Source of the DNA: Eopsaltria australis
Taxonomy: Eukaryota > Chordata > Aves > Passeriformes > Petroicidae
Assembly: GCA_034509425.1 (NCBI GenBank)
Contig: JAVTVJ010000464.1
Span: 1,240,001-1,304,000 of the forward strand
DNA length: 64,000 nt
Direction of reading: 5' to 3'
In this document: piece after piece, positions 1 to 19,487 of the stretch
How positions within the stretch are numbered: position 1 is the first letter of the stretch
How the letters are laid out: each line of letters begins with the position of its first letter
Program-made: the position numbers and the translations under genes
Notes under the pieces: model-generated
What the model saw: the letters and a program-made list of their open reading frames with translations, nothing else
Told to the model about the DNA's origin: nothing
The model's database searches: none

Positions 1-476
<476 letters not shown>

Positions 477-589
477 GGCAGGACTCGGTGCTGCGGCCGC
501 CCCCACTGCCCCGCTCGGCGCCGCGGCGCTTTCCTGTGTCGGAAACTCCACCAGGATAGCTGGGATGTGAGTTCCTGCCTCTCCTGGGG

Positions 590-870
590 GGTGCTGGGAC
601 TCGGCTGGGCTGGGACTGGGCTGGCACTGAGACTGGGACTGGGCTGGTACTGGGACTGGGACTGGAACAGGACTGGGGCTGGGACTGGGATAGGGATAGG
701 GATAGGGGCTGAGCTGTTACTTGGGCAGAAGCAGGGGCTGAAGTTGTCTGGAATGGGACTGGAGATGGACCGGTGCTGGTGCTGGGACTGGGTCTGGGGT
801 TGACACTTGGACCGAGGCTGGGGCTGGGATTTGGGCAGACTGAAGTGGGCTGAGATGGGACTGGAGCAGA
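590..870. repeat. Degenerate GGGACTGG/CTGGGCTGG repeat upstream of CCM2L
   Basis: About 280 bp made of imperfect 6-12 bp units such as ctgggactgg and ggctgggact, with drift toward gggatagggata near 690. It lies about 120-400 bp 5' of the CCM2L start codon and is G-rich on the plus strand. The open frames across it are repeat shadows. Beyond it, to about 1450, I see only GC-rich sequence without a recognisable exon. Confidence 0.6.
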
Positions 871-1465
871 CGCTGGGACCAGAGCAGGTGCCGATGGTGC
901 CTGTGGGACTCCACTATGGAGCAGCCCCTGCCCCTCACTGCAGGACTCTTTCCTGGGGCTGGGGCTGGTTCTGCTTCCCTATGACCCCACATCAGCCCCA
1001 TCCTCATGGGGCAGCTCTGGGGGCTCCCAGCCGTCGCTGCCCACATCTTGTCCTGCTCACACGGGGCCCTGGCACTGGGAACGGCCCTGGCACTGGGAAC
1101 AGCACTGCTGTACCCGGCACCCCGCTCCCCACAGCTGCCCATGGGGTCCAAACCCACCGTGGGTCTGGGGGCTGGCCGGGGATCGGGGCCTCCGGCAGGG
1201 AGGAGGTTGACCCGGCAGTGGCCGTGTCCGGCAGCTTCCTCCCCGGGATGCTGCATCCTGCCTGTGCACCCCTTCCCTGCCGGCCACCACGCCAGGGACA
1301 CCGACACCAGGCAGACAGCGCTGCTACAGCCATCCTGCTCTGTTAATGATGTCCCCGAGCACTCCGGGACAGAGAGACACCATCCTGCCCAGTTTTGGAG
1401 CCCCAGCTGTGAGCTGGAGGTGCCGACAAGGACAGGATCCCACAGGCAGGGCTTATTGAAATGAA

Positions 1466-1471
1466 TTTAAT
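1466..1471 (-). terminator. XKR7: Probable XKR7 poly(A) signal (ATTAAA)
   Basis: On the minus strand an ATTAAA lies in an abrupt AT-rich island (about 1455-1535) with TTTTTGTATA-type sequence just upstream, in an otherwise GC-rich region. It is the first convincing cleavage signal 3' of the XKR7 stop codon at 4269, implying a 3' UTR of about 2.8 kb (4268 to about 1450). That UTR holds short low-complexity patches (a CA run near 2990-3020, GGGACA repeats near 3175-3210) and no other exon I recognise. Confidence 0.55.
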
Positions 1472-4268
1472 ATCTCATGTTGCAGCAAAATTAAAAATAT
1501 ACAAAAAGTTTGTGGTATACAAAAAAGTCTCGGGACGGACCCCGGCCTCCCGCTCGCCCCCGCCCGCGCCGAGGGTCCCAGAGAAGAAGGTGGCACACAG
1601 AGTATTTACAGTACGTGACAGCAGCCGCCGGGTCCCAGCGCTAGGGGTTCAGGGATGTGGCTGAGACCCCGCGGCAGCCCCTGCCAGAACGAACTTCCCT
1701 CACTCCCTGAAGCTGGAGCAGCCCTGCTGCCATCCCTGGGTGACACCTCCAGGGATGAGGACCCCCCTATCCCCCATCGAGTGGGAGCTCAAGCACCCCT
1801 GGAGCTGTGCCCATCCTGGCCCCTGGTCATGCCCCCTTGTCATCCCAGTGGGCAGGCACTGCCATCCCGGTGCAGGGCGCTGGGTTTGGCTGCCCCTGTG
1901 GCACAGGCTGGGTGGAGGGCAGGGGAGTGGCCTGGGGCAGGAGCGAGACTGAGGGCTCCCCCCAAACCCCAGACTCCCCTGCCCAGAGCAGCCCAGGGCT
2001 GAGGGGTACCGTGGCTTGAGTGCATAGAAAAGTGTCCCTCTGACCCACCAGAGTCGCCCTGGGTCCCCACACAAACCCCAGCATGAAGGGCATGGGGGAT
2101 GCAGGTCACCCCAAATGGCGTCTCTGCCCTGGCGTGGACAGGGAGAGGGGCAGAGGGAGCCCAGAGGAGCCGCCCCGTGCTGGCACAGTCCCCATGGGAC
2201 CCATCCCCAGATCCTCTGTGAGCCGGACTCAGTGAGGAGCTGCCACCACCTGGGCACTGCACGGGGGCTGCAGCAGTGAGCCCCCGGAACAGCCTGGCAC
2301 CCCTGGCTGCTGCCCCCCACCTTCCCTGAGGAAAAGAGACCCAGCCCCAGAGCTGCCCCACGCCGGGGCTGCCCCAACACGACCAGCACACACCACCGGG
2401 GGCTGCCCGTGACGGCAGTGAAGGAGGGGAGCAGGTGGCAGGGGCCCAGCCCACTGCCCAGCCCCAGCCATGCTCTGCACCCTCCTCCTAAAGGGTTTCC
2501 AAGGCTTCCAGTTAGCACCAGTTAGCACCAGTGAACCCAGCGATGGCCAGCCCAGCCTGCTGTCACCCCAGCTACCAAGAAATGGGAAACTAAAGCAAAG
2601 TGATGCCACCGCCACTGCACACCCACCCAGCCCGGCCGTGTCACAGGGCCGGGCACTCGCACTGGCCCCCAGGGACCCCTCATCCCAATCATTCCCATCA
2701 TTGACAGGTGCAGCTCTCCCATCCCACCCCTCCCATCCTCGACTGCCTCACACGGTGCCCCATGGCACAGAGGGGCTCTCAGTGCTGCCCACGCTCCCCA
2801 CCGCAGGCAGGGCTTGGCACTGTGGCTCAGGGCAGCCAGAGGCCGGGACCCTGTGGAGCCATGGTGAGGACACAGGGGATGCAGGGAAGGCACAGGGGCC
2901 GTGGGTGCAGGGGGCAAGGGGCTGGGGCAGCACAAGGCTGGGGGGTCCAACAGCTCCCCTGCCCTGCAAAGCCCTGCCAGCCCCTGCACACTCACACACA
3001 GGCACACACACACATGCACACAACCCCCCCGGGACAGTCCCGGCCCGGGGGGCACAGGGTACATTCAGCACAGCCCCTCAGTGGGGGCCGGCGGATCCGG
3101 GCAGGACCAGGGACACATTCAAACCCGGAGCCCAAGCAGCCCCACTCCTCTGGGGAGGCAGGAGCAGGCAGGGGCAGGCGGGACAGGGACAGGGACAGGC
3201 AGGGGAGAGGCAGGGGGGACACAGGGTGAGGTCAGGGGAGGCAGGGGCCCAGCTCAGGTTTATATTGGAGAGCTGGAGAGGGATGTTGCTGATGAAGGAG
3301 TGAATGGAAATGCTCCGGGCTGGGAAGGGATGCCAGCCCAGGAGAGGAGAACGGCTGGGGGTGAATCCCACTTTGGGGAATCTGGGGAGCGCCGGCGGCC
3401 CCGCACACACCCCTCAGTGGTGCCAGCCAGGCCCTGCCACCCCCGGCCCCAGCGGAGGTAGAAAATGTCACACAAAATGTCACCATTCAGGTGAAAACAA
3501 ACCCAATGAGATGAAGCAGTTCCTGTGGGGATGGGGGGGAGGATGGGGTGCAGCCATCCTGGCTGAAGCTGGGGACCCAGCTCAGGAACAGGGGTGCAGA
3601 GTTTGTGGCCACCCACAAAGGGCCCCAAGCCAGGGTCTACACCCCACAGAATCGTGGAGACCCCATGGAGCTGGGGACTGGCTCAACCCTGAGCTGGGGG
3701 GACTGAGGATGGATATGAAGGGGCTCATTTAGGGTTGGTGTGGCAGAGTGTGGAGGAAGTGGGAGACGTGGAGGGGGGAGACTGGATGGACCCCAGCTGT
3801 CCCTGTCCCAGCTCCCTGGGAGTGACAAGCCCCATGCACACCCCAGTGCACTCATGTTCCATCCCCATGGCTCTGCCATGGCACAGGCACCTGTGTGCTG
3901 CCCACCGTGCCCCACCGTGCCCCTGGCAGCTGCCAGTCCCCATCCCAGGGTGCCTCCGGTCCCCATCCTGCACCACTGATATGGGCCACAGCCCCCACCG
4001 CCTGGGCTCAGGCACCGGTGAGGTATTTTGGCAAGGACGAGCCCTGGAGGGCGTGAGGGTTGCCACCGTCGGGTGGGACGGGTCTGGGCTGCGGGAAGGC
4101 AGCGCCGAGAGGGGATAGCACCAAGAGACCTCCCCGGCCACCGCCCACGGGGTGCTTGGCATGGCGACACGGCAGCGCCGGCAAACCCAACGGAAGGCAA
4201 ACAGCTGCGGAGACACGGAGTGGCCTGGGTGGCACCGGGGCTCCCGCCGCAGCCTCACGCCCCCGAAC

Positions 4269-11226
<6,958 letters not shown>

Positions 11227-11919
11227 GTTGTCGGGGGAAAGGAGGAGAAAGGAGGGAGCGGGAGAGACTTCCGGAGGGATGGAGCCCGCCCCGGCAGCGC
11301 CCGCCCCCGCCGGCCTCGCCCCGCGCCCGCCGACAGCGGCTCCCCCCCGGCCGGCGCCGGGAGCCCCCGGCGGGTCCCGCCGCTCCCCCGCCGGAAGGGG
11401 CAGCCGCCCCCCCCGCCGGCGCCGCGGGGTCCCGGAGGAGCGCTCGGTGCCGCTGGGCACCGCCCCGCGCTGGGAAGGGCAACCGGCCCCTCCCCCGACC
11501 GGCCCCCACCCCCCGGGTCCCCGCCGGTAGGGACCGCCCGGACCCGCCGAGCACCGCACGGTGCCGGTGCGGACCACCCTGCAGCCCACCCCGCTCCCGG
11601 CGGAACCACGTTGTCCGAGCTGTCCGACCACCCTTTCCCAGCCCGCCGAGTACTGGAGCTTCCCGGGAAGCTTCTTGGTAGCCCCGCGGCCCCCCAGCCC
11701 CGAGGCTCAGCCCAGGCAAGACCCTGCCCGTGGGTCCAGGCTTGGGCAGGGCCAGGGCGATGTGAGCCCCCGAGCTCCGAGTGGGTGGAGGTGTGGGTGC
11801 CCCTTCTCCTTTTGGGCTGAGACAGGACCACAGACCACCAGAATCCTGCCCGACGCAGCCAGAGAGGGTCCCAGCAGCGTCTGGCTGGGCTGGACCTGAG
11901 CCCTCCTTTGGAGGCAGAG

Positions 11920-12025
11920 TCATAGAATCATCATAGAATGGTTTGGGTCAGAAGGGACCTCAAAGATCAATTTGTGCCAACCTCTTGCCACAGGCAGGGA
12001 CATCTTCCACCAGACCAGGTTGCTG
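11920..12025 (-). mobile_element. CR1 LINE 3' tail fragment
   Basis: The plus strand reads catagaatggtttgggt, then agaagggacctcaaagat, then a purine/pyrimidine pattern ending in caccagaccaggttgctg. This is the inverted 3' end of an avian CR1 element, so the element is on the minus strand. Only the terminal about 105 bp is recognisable. Confidence 0.8.
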
Positions 12026-13839
12026 AGGAAGGTGTATCCTCTTTGAAAAGACCAGACACAGGGCTTGGTAGCAGGCTTTTGTTGTTCCTGAAATGAAACT
12101 CGTGGAAGAGCTACACGTTATTCCCCAGCCTTGGGAATGTCCCTGAAAGTGAAATACCAAGGCTGCTGAAGTCTGGGTGCACAAGAGCCCTGATGCTGCC
12201 CTGCTCCTCGGCTCTGCCACAGCACCACTGCTCCGCTGGCTGCCCGCGGGAGTTTGGACACAATGCGTCGGGCAGAGCGAGGGGCTGCACCCCGGGACGT
12301 GCGCTCACACGCGGAGCAGCACTGTGCCGGCATCCCTGGCAGCATGGGAGGGAAAGGGCTGCGAGGCAAAGGGCTTTCTCTCCTTTGTGGTGGGTCTCCA
12401 GGGAGGGTGACTGCATACAGGCAGCTGCCTCCTGAAGGCAGCCCCAGCCCCCAACCCCCAGCCGGGCTCTGGCTCCGCGGCTCAGCCCCCAAGGCTCAGC
12501 CTGGTGCATCTGCCTGCGGAGGGGCCTGGCTGGAGCCTGGCCCATGGTCAGCACACAGAGAGGGGGATCATGTTTGATCCCGGGAAACACGGCCAACTTC
12601 CAAATTCTGCCTTGCCGGGCGGCCAGAGGGATCAGCACAAACCGGGGATGGGGTAATCCTGGATTCCTGGGACACAATCCAGGAGGTGAAGATGTTACTC
12701 AACACAAGGGAGTGGCCGGGCCCTCGGCGAGGCTCTCCCCGTGCTGCATGTATTAGCATTGATAATGAAACACCTCACCTTGAGATGCTCCTGACAGATC
12801 CTCTCCACAAATGCCTGCCTGGGGGAGGGGATGCTCCCCGCGTCCCAAAGCCTGAAGAAAGCAGCCTTTCCTCAACAACCAGGCAGGGCAGGGCCCCTTC
12901 CAAGGATGGGCTCCACTGGCCAGAGCCCCTATCAACACCTGGCCACTCCAGACCCCTTTGGGCTTGGTCCCTGGGGTCTCTCTGTCTTGGCTGGGTGATG
13001 GAGCAGGGAATACATTGCCATGGTGGTGGGCACAGCGCCAGGGAGAGGGGACTTGGAAATCAGGGAGCAACAGACCCTCCTTTCTCCCCTGACCCTGAAA
13101 CAGCCCCTCTGAAGCAGCAGTTAAAGATCCACAGCCTAAGAACATGGAGACCGTGGTTTGAAGTCTGATTTATCTTAACAACAGGCCCCAGCAGCCACAT
13201 GAAAGGAGAAGAGAGAAAAAAACCTTATAAACATCCCCGAAGCTTCCTGTGCAGCTGCCAGCAGGCAGGGAGGGTTTCTGGCTGCATACAGAAAAGGGCT
13301 GCAGGGAAGAAAAAGGAACATGATGAAACCAAACCTGCTCTTTCCACAAAACACACAGAAAAGCAAAGCAGCTCCCAGCAGCGGGCGCGTGGCCGCTCCC
13401 TCTGACTGCCCAGTTCCCAGGGGAACTGGTCCAAATGGACCTCTGGTTCCAGTCTGAGTCCAGCTTCCAAGCAGAATGTCTGCCCCTGGCGCTGGCTCCA
13501 GGAGGAGAAATCCATGATGATTCGTGGCTGGCTCAGAGCTTGGCTCGGGAGAGGCCACAGAGTGCAGCACCAGCCACTTCTCACTGCCCTCAGAATGTTT
13601 TCCAGATGCCCATGGCTTTGTGATCCCTCAGCTGCAGCTTCCCCCATGCCTGGGCTGAGCTGGGCCCCACCTTCCCAGGGAGAGCAGCCCCCGCCCTTCC
13701 ATGCAGCCCTACATTCCTGGCAAAACCCTGCCTTCATTGCACTGTCATTGGCAACCCCGGAGTCACTGCTTCCTTCCACTGCTGCCAGGACACAATCAGA
13801 CTGCTCCCATCCCCATTCCTATCTCATCCTCATCCCTGT

Positions 13840-13912
13840 CCCCATCCCCATCCCCATCCCCATCCCCATCCCCATCCCCATCCCCATCCCCATCCCCATC
13901 CCCATCCCCATT
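13840..13912. repeat. (CCCCAT)n simple repeat
   Basis: About twelve nearly perfect CCCCAT units, with a degenerate lead-in from about 13805. Frames across it encode artificial PIPIPI or GDGDGD runs. There is no sign of transcription. Confidence 0.95.
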
Positions 13913-14200
13913 CCTCCTGCCCAGACTCTGAAAGCCCTCCCTCCTTCCTGCTTTTTCAGATCTCCAGCCAGCTGCTCCCACCGACAAATGAGCATTTCCC
14001 AGCATTGGCATCCAGCCCCAATCCCAGCACATTTTCTGGTTGATGTCAGGAAGGAATCTAACCCAAGAGCGGATCGTTCCCAGCCCAGAGCGCCTGTGTG
14101 TGCCCCAGCCCTCGCTCCCACTGCTCCCCTGAAGCTCCTGTACTTCATTCAACGCTGCTGCAGACAGAGATCTCAGTTAACTGAAACAAATGACCTTATG

Positions 14201-14250
14201 GGATTAGGGCCAGTAATCTTTCGATCTGGGTAATCTCCCTTAAGGGATTA
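14201..14250. promoter_or_regulatory. Cluster of four GGATTA/TAATCT homeodomain-type sites
   Basis: Within 50 bp there are GGATTA (14201-14206), TAATCT (14214-14219), TAATCT (14231-14236) and GGATTA (14245-14250), arranged almost symmetrically. GGATTA/TAATCC is the core bound by K50 (bicoid-class) homeodomains such as OTX, CRX, PITX and GSC. The cluster lies about 3 kb upstream of XKR7 exon 1 and 1.5 kb upstream of PDRG1. Enhancer function is inferred only from site density. Confidence 0.4.
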
Positions 14251-15449
14251 TTCGCCCACAGAAGTGTGGTGACCACCGGCCAGTCACTGCCTCCCTCCCT
14301 CCATCCCTGTCCCCTGCTGTCCTCATCCCTGGCAGCCCAGAGGGGCCACAGCACTGGGGTCACCACCTTGTCAAATGAGTCTCATGAAATGCATGTGCCA
14401 GGGGCCCTGAGTGCTGGGGCTCCTCCTCTCCCCAGCCCCGTTTGCTGCTTCAGGCAGGTGATTTGGGCTCCCTCCCTTCAAAGCACTGGTCTAAGACACA
14501 TCAGAGGTGCCTCCATCATCACCAGGGAAGCAGCAGCTGAGTGGAACAGCCAGAGTGGCAGAGGGACAGCTGGGGACAGGGCTGCATTCGGAAACCTGAG
14601 ATGCTATTTCAGGGCTCTGACCAGAGTAGGGACATGAGACACAAAAACCCGTGTCCCCTGTTACCCACCAGCCCTGGGTGGGCTCCTGGGGCCCCTTTCC
14701 CACCGCAGAGTGCACACGGTGAGGATCTGCCAGTGCTCACCATCAGTGCTGGGTCTCCCTGCATCTCCCGCTCCCCATTTTTCCAACTCCTCTTGCTCAC
14801 GGCTGGGTGGGGCAGAAAGAAAGGGATAAAAAGCATTTTGAGGTGCAATCTGTTTTCCTTCCTGCAGGCAGGATCGCTCAGGGCAGCAGATGGATGTGAT
14901 GCCAGAGCATTCCCGGACCAGCCCCTGCCTGACACAGACTGGGGGCAGCGGGGCTCGCTGAGGGCGAGTCAAGCTGCCGGGACCACAATTGGCTCCACTC
15001 CCTGGGGATGGCAGGTCCTGGACGCTGAGCTACAGATGAGCCACCAGCTGCACGAAAGGAAACCTGAGCTCATCGCCCCGCGCTTTGAGTGCCCTTTATT
15101 GCGTTCTGGGATGAAAAAAGGACAGAGAGGCCACCTGATGCTCCAAGGGCCCAGCTGCCGACAGCGGTACCGTGCTGGGAAGCAGCGAGGAAGAGGAGAC
15201 AGACGGTGGTGCTGGGGGCGAGGGGACGGGCTGTGACGAGTTATAAATAATTCACACACAAGGGGACCAGGCAGGGCAGGGGCTCTCAGCCCCCGTCCCT
15301 GCGGGCTGTGGCGAGTGGGGTGGGTTGGGGGCGGGCTGCGGGGCCAGGACCCCCTCTCTGGGGCCCAGCGCCACACGGCCACACCGAACCCTCCATCCTT
15401 CTGCCGGGCGGTGACTCCCGTGGGGATGGAGGCGTCCCGGAGCCAACCC

Positions 15450-15791
15450 CGGCACCGCCAGTCCACACCACGGGCGAGATCCCACGATGGCGCGGGGCCG
15501 GCGGGCACCTCCCTCCCAGCCAAGGCCACTCGCGGCCCCTGCCGCGCTCCCGGCCCGGCGTGTCCGCAGCCCCGCTCGGTCCCCGCCGCTCCGCCCGCAC
15601 CGGGGCCGCCGCGACCCCGCCGTGCCCGAACCGGGAGCGCTCCCGGCGGCGGCCGCGAGAGGGCGCGCTGAGCCCGGCCCGGCCCGCCGCGGAACCCGCC
15701 TGCGCGGCTGCGGCTGCGGCCCGGAGCCGAACGGCGGCGGACCCGGACCGGCCCCGGTGGAGGCCCCGGTGCGGCCCCGCTCGGCCCCGCC
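15450..15791 (+). promoter_or_regulatory. PDRG1: CpG-island promoter of PDRG1
   Basis: Dense CpG sequence directly abuts the PDRG1 start codon and continues into exon 1. No TATA box is visible. The long antisense open frame over this island is a composition effect. Confidence 0.6.
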
Positions 15792-17001
15792 ATGGCCCGG
15801 GACCCGGCCTTCGTGCTGCGCTACCTGGCCGAGGTGGAGGAGCTGGCCGAGGACGTGCTGGCGGCACGGCAGCAGGTACGGCCCAGCTCCCCCGCCCCGC
15901 TCTGTCCCGCCGCCGGTAGCCCCGAGCCCCGGCCGCTCCTCCCTCTCTCGCTCCCGTTGCAGATCGTGGACCTGGACGTGAAGCGGAACCGGAACCGCGA
16001 GGCCCTGCGGGCGCTGCATAAGGACCTGGAGCCCGACGGTGAGGCCGGGCTGGCTGCGCCCACCGTGACCTCGCGGTCGGGGAGTGGCTCCGCTGACAGC
16101 CCCTTCCCTCTCCCTCTCCCTCTCCTCTCCCCTCCCGCAGAGAAGGCCATGGTTTGCTTCGGGAGCCTGTTCATCGAGCTGCCCAAGGCGAAGACTCGGG
16201 ACATGCTGCGGCAGGGTGAGCTCATCCCGAGGGCTCCGTGTAGCTATAAGCGTTTTAATAAGCACCATAATTAACAAGGCGCTGGCGAAATTAACGGAGT
16301 TCTGCCCAGGCATGGGCTTTGAGGTGCCCAAAAGCTGTCGAGAGGCCGATTCTGGCCCGTGCTGTGCCCTGGGAAGCACATGAGGGAGGTGCTCGGCCCC
16401 GTGGGTGGTGGAGGGCAGGATAGGACTCCCCAGTGCTGAGTGTCCCATGGGAGGCTGAGTCTTCATCCCAGAGCCCATCACAGCCCTCCTCACTCCCTGC
16501 TCTTATCCCAGACCAGGAAGAGCTGGATGAGGAGATAAACAAGCTCCGGAAGGAGCTGCGGGTGAAGGTCAACCGGCTCTACGAAGCTCAAGGTAAACGC
16601 TCCCCCTCTGGAAGCTGCTCAGTGCCTGGGAGCAGACTCATCCATCAGGAGGGTACAGAAATTCCTTAGTTCCATGTGTTCCTGCGGCCTCTTTCCTGCT
16701 GATTTTGCAGTTCCCTCCCTGCCCCAGCAGCGCTGTCTGTCTCAGTGTGGAGCTGTCACCCACCAGCCCCTAAACCCCCTTTGACACTGTGCTAGGCTGA
16801 CCCCACTGCAGCTTCCAGGGCTGTCCCTGCCCTCCCTGCAGCCTCTCTCGAGTTTAACACGAACTGCTTCACTTCTTCTGTGGCCAAATCCTGATTTTTT
16901 TTCAACTTGTTTTCTCAGGTAAACCTGAGCTGAAGGGGTTTAACCTGAACCCCATGTCTGCTGAGGAGATGAAGCTCATCAACCGCATCCTGGAGGGCTG
17001 A
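15792..17001 (+). CDS. PDRG1: p53 and DNA damage-regulated protein 1 (prefoldin-like subunit)
   Basis: Five exons: 15792-15875, 15963-16038, 16141-16215, 16512-16592 and 16919-17001. All introns are GT-AG and the total is 399 nt, or 132 residues (human is 133). The protein begins MARDPAFVLRYLAEVEELAE and ends EEMKLINRILEG. Conserved blocks are IVDLDVKRNRNREALRAL, MVCFGSLFIELP, ELDEEINKLRKELRVKVNRL and GKPELKGFNLNP. The family has a beta-prefoldin-like fold: two coiled-coil helices flank a small beta hairpin (here FGSLFIELPKAKT). It is a subunit of the R2TP/URI prefoldin-like complex that helps assemble RNA polymerases and PIKK kinases in the cytoplasm. Introns 1 and 2 are only 87 and 102 nt. 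The ATG lies in good context and matches the family start. Confidence 0.95.
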
Positions 17002-17252
17002 GGTGGCCGTGCCATTGTCACAGCGGGTCTGGCTGTCACTGTGGGCTTGTGTTTCAATGGCCACAGTCCTTGGGATTTGCAGGACATTGGTGTGTCCAGA
17101 GCCCAGCCAGGTGAGGGCTCTGGGAATTGTTTGGCTCCTCGGCTACAACACTGCAGTTTCTTTGGATCACAAAGCCTCTCCTGCTCTGTGCTGGAACTCA
17201 GGTGGCAGAGCCATGCTGGATACAGCGCCATGGCTGGGGTGGAGGTGGCATC

Positions 17253-17258
17253 ATTAAA
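17253..17258 (+). terminator. PDRG1: Probable PDRG1 poly(A) signal (ATTAAA)
   Basis: ATTAAA lies 252 nt after the PDRG1 stop codon, followed by a GT/T-rich stretch (ctgtgtctgttccttgtt). Other candidates further right would give a longer UTR. Confidence 0.5.
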
Positions 17259-17299
17259 ATCAGAGCACTGGGACATTCCTGACTCCCTGTGTCTGTTCC

Positions 17300-19370
17300 T
17301 TGTTAGGGGTTTATGTGAGCTCTTCTGGGGTTTGGCTCCAGAGCTGCTCCTTTGTCATGCTGGGAACAGGAGTAGGAGGGCTGGGAATCCTCCACATGCT
17401 GAAGCACAGAGGAGGAGTTGTGCACGCCCGTGGCATTCAAACAAAGCAGAGCTGTACATCTGAGGCACGTCAGGAATCTCTAAGGATGTGGAGGGAGGAG
17501 CAGGAGGAGGCAGCATCTTTTTAGTCTTGCTGGGAAAACATGTTCCACTGTTGGGAGGCAAGAGTTGACAGAAACGAGGCTTTCAGGACTGGATGAAGGG
17601 ATGAAACTTGGGTATATTTTAAAAAGCAGCCTGAGGAGGGCTGAGCAGGAATAGTCACTGAGTTGGTCTTGTAGTAAAAGGACAATTGATGTAACCAGTA
17701 GTAGTTTCTGCAAAACTTTTAAAATTTGCTAGTTTTGCCCTCCTCCCTCTGAATGTGCTCCCCCAAGTGCTTAACTTGGTCAGGAGCATAAGATTTAAAA
17801 AAATTAGTGACAATTAGTATAGGACTACAGTGAGTTTGGTTTTTTTCTGTGTACAGGGAAGTGTCTGGGTCCAGCCAAGCCCTTAATGTTTTGAACTTCT
17901 GTAGAGATATTTCTGGATAGAGTTTTGAGACCTGTAAACATGGCTGTTATCCTTTCTCCAGCCCTGTGGTTGCTCACCTGTTCTGCCAAATCTTGCATGA
18001 GTAACAGAGCTGGGACTGGTTCCTGGACCTGGTCCCTTGCTGTCTTTCCTTTTTCCCAGCCATGACAACTTCAAACACAGCACCCTGGCTCCCTTCCAAC
18101 TTAGCAAGGCCTTCTCCTGCCCTGGCCAGTCCTAAACACACTTCAAATTACACAGAGTTCCAAAAAAACCCCTGTTTCAGACCCCTTAAAAATGAGGTGT
18201 GGTTTCTTTAAACTAAAAAACCCAACTGCCATTGCTTGGTCTAGTTTTGAAATTCTGCTGCTGACACTACGTACCCAAAATGTGTCTCTGTCCACTTCAG
18301 GCTTATGTTTCAGATATACAGACTAAAAATAACAGATTTACTACCTGAACTGTCTTGCCTGCAGCTTGTTCAGAAGCTTGCCTGTCTCCTGGGAGCAAGA
18401 GGCAGCTCACAGTGGCACATCCCAGTGTTAGAGCTGCTCTTACATAACCTGTGTGATGCAGCCAGTCCGTGTCTCCGTGATGTGGTGGCAGGGTTATTTT
18501 TACAGTCTCATGGCAACAGGTTTTCTGCTCTGCCATGTTTCCATAGTAGTAGCAGGAGGAGGATCAGGTGCCTGCCTGCCCTAAAAGCTTTATTTTGCTG
18601 TGCAGGGTGTGTTTATCCCCTTTGTTTTCTTACATGGTACAGAACTGAACTCTGCAGTGCAGAGGGTCAGCTGAGCAGCCAAGCATCCCTGTGTCAGCTA
18701 AAATACCTCATTCCAGCCTACTGCAGCTTCCAAACTGGGAAACTCTCAGAAGCAAGGGAGCCAGTGCCTTGTGCTGAGCCAGTGATGTCCAGAGAGAAGT
18801 GGGAGCTGCTGCTGCCTGACACGAGGGGAGAGTGAACTTCATCCCTGAGGGTGTCTCCCACCCCAAGCTTGGGATCAGCACCACACTTTCTGCTGTGCAC
18901 GAGATTCCTGAAAAGCTGCTTTCAGTTGTTTCTTCCTAGGACACAGCAGCCACAATGAAAACATTAACAGGTCAGTTACACAGCACCTTCCTCTTCCTGC
19001 CTGTAGAGGTGAGGTGATGTTTCACTTTCAGGTGAGGCTCTACTCATGCGTTGTTAGTTAGAATCCACAGCCACAGATGATTGTAGACACACTGAGGTGT
19101 GCATGGCAAAAAGTACAATGTGTGTCAGCTTCTCCAGGTGTGGAGAATCCAAGTCCTGCTTCCCATCAGTAAAATACACAGCTAGCTTCAGGAAAACGCC
19201 CAATAAACAGTTACCACAGCATCTGCAGATGTTTTTGGAACACATTTGGTCCTTTTGGTCTCCTAATTCTGTAAGAGCTTACACACCTGTTTTTGTTCTC
19301 CAGTGAAGATGTGTGTACCCTTCCTGTGCTTCAGGACCAAGCAGGACACCCACCAGCAGTGGATGAATTC
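17300..19370. other. Gene-free stretch between PDRG1 and the TTLL9 remains
   Basis: No exon is supported on either strand. The sequence is AT-richer than the rest of the window and carries scattered short open frames without splice sites or family resemblance. The left part may be a longer PDRG1 3' UTR. Confidence 0.4.
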
Positions 19371-19373
19371 TGC

Positions 19374-19487
19374 ACCTAAACGTGTGTTTGCCATGATGCT
19401 CTCATTCACCAGCTCCCCCCCTCTGCTGACAGGCCAGTCATTCCAGACCAGGTCAAAGCCTCCAATGTGCTGCTCCTTCCCTGTCAG
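19374..19487 (-). pseudogene. TTLL9: TTLL9 remnant, C-terminal exon
   Basis: The frame starting at 19487 reads LTGKEQHIGGFDLVWNDWP followed by VSRGGELV and MANTRLG. This matches the LTGREKRVGGFDLMWNDGP region recalled for human TTLL9. A TGA lies four codons upstream of LTG in the same frame, and the neighbouring family-like residues upstream are in another frame, so the exon has suffered an indel. A weak acceptor (ttgctcag) remains near 19521. Confidence 0.85.

Larger units (their letters stand above)
12026..15250. other. Intergenic stretch between XKR7 and PDRG1
   Basis: XKR7 and PDRG1 are transcribed away from each other across this interval. No exon is supported. Apart from the hexamer array and homeodomain-site cluster listed separately, it is mixed-composition sequence with no other repeat I can name. 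The long GC-rich open frames on both strands lack splice structure and protein resemblance. Confidence 0.5.

Noticed and set aside
13796..14152. Open frames encoding PIPIPI or GDGDGD runs
   Set aside because: They are produced entirely by the CCCCAT hexamer array.
15252..16493. 413-residue minus-strand open frame over PDRG1
   Set aside because: It is antisense to a confirmed five-exon gene inside a CpG island; composition explains the absence of stops.
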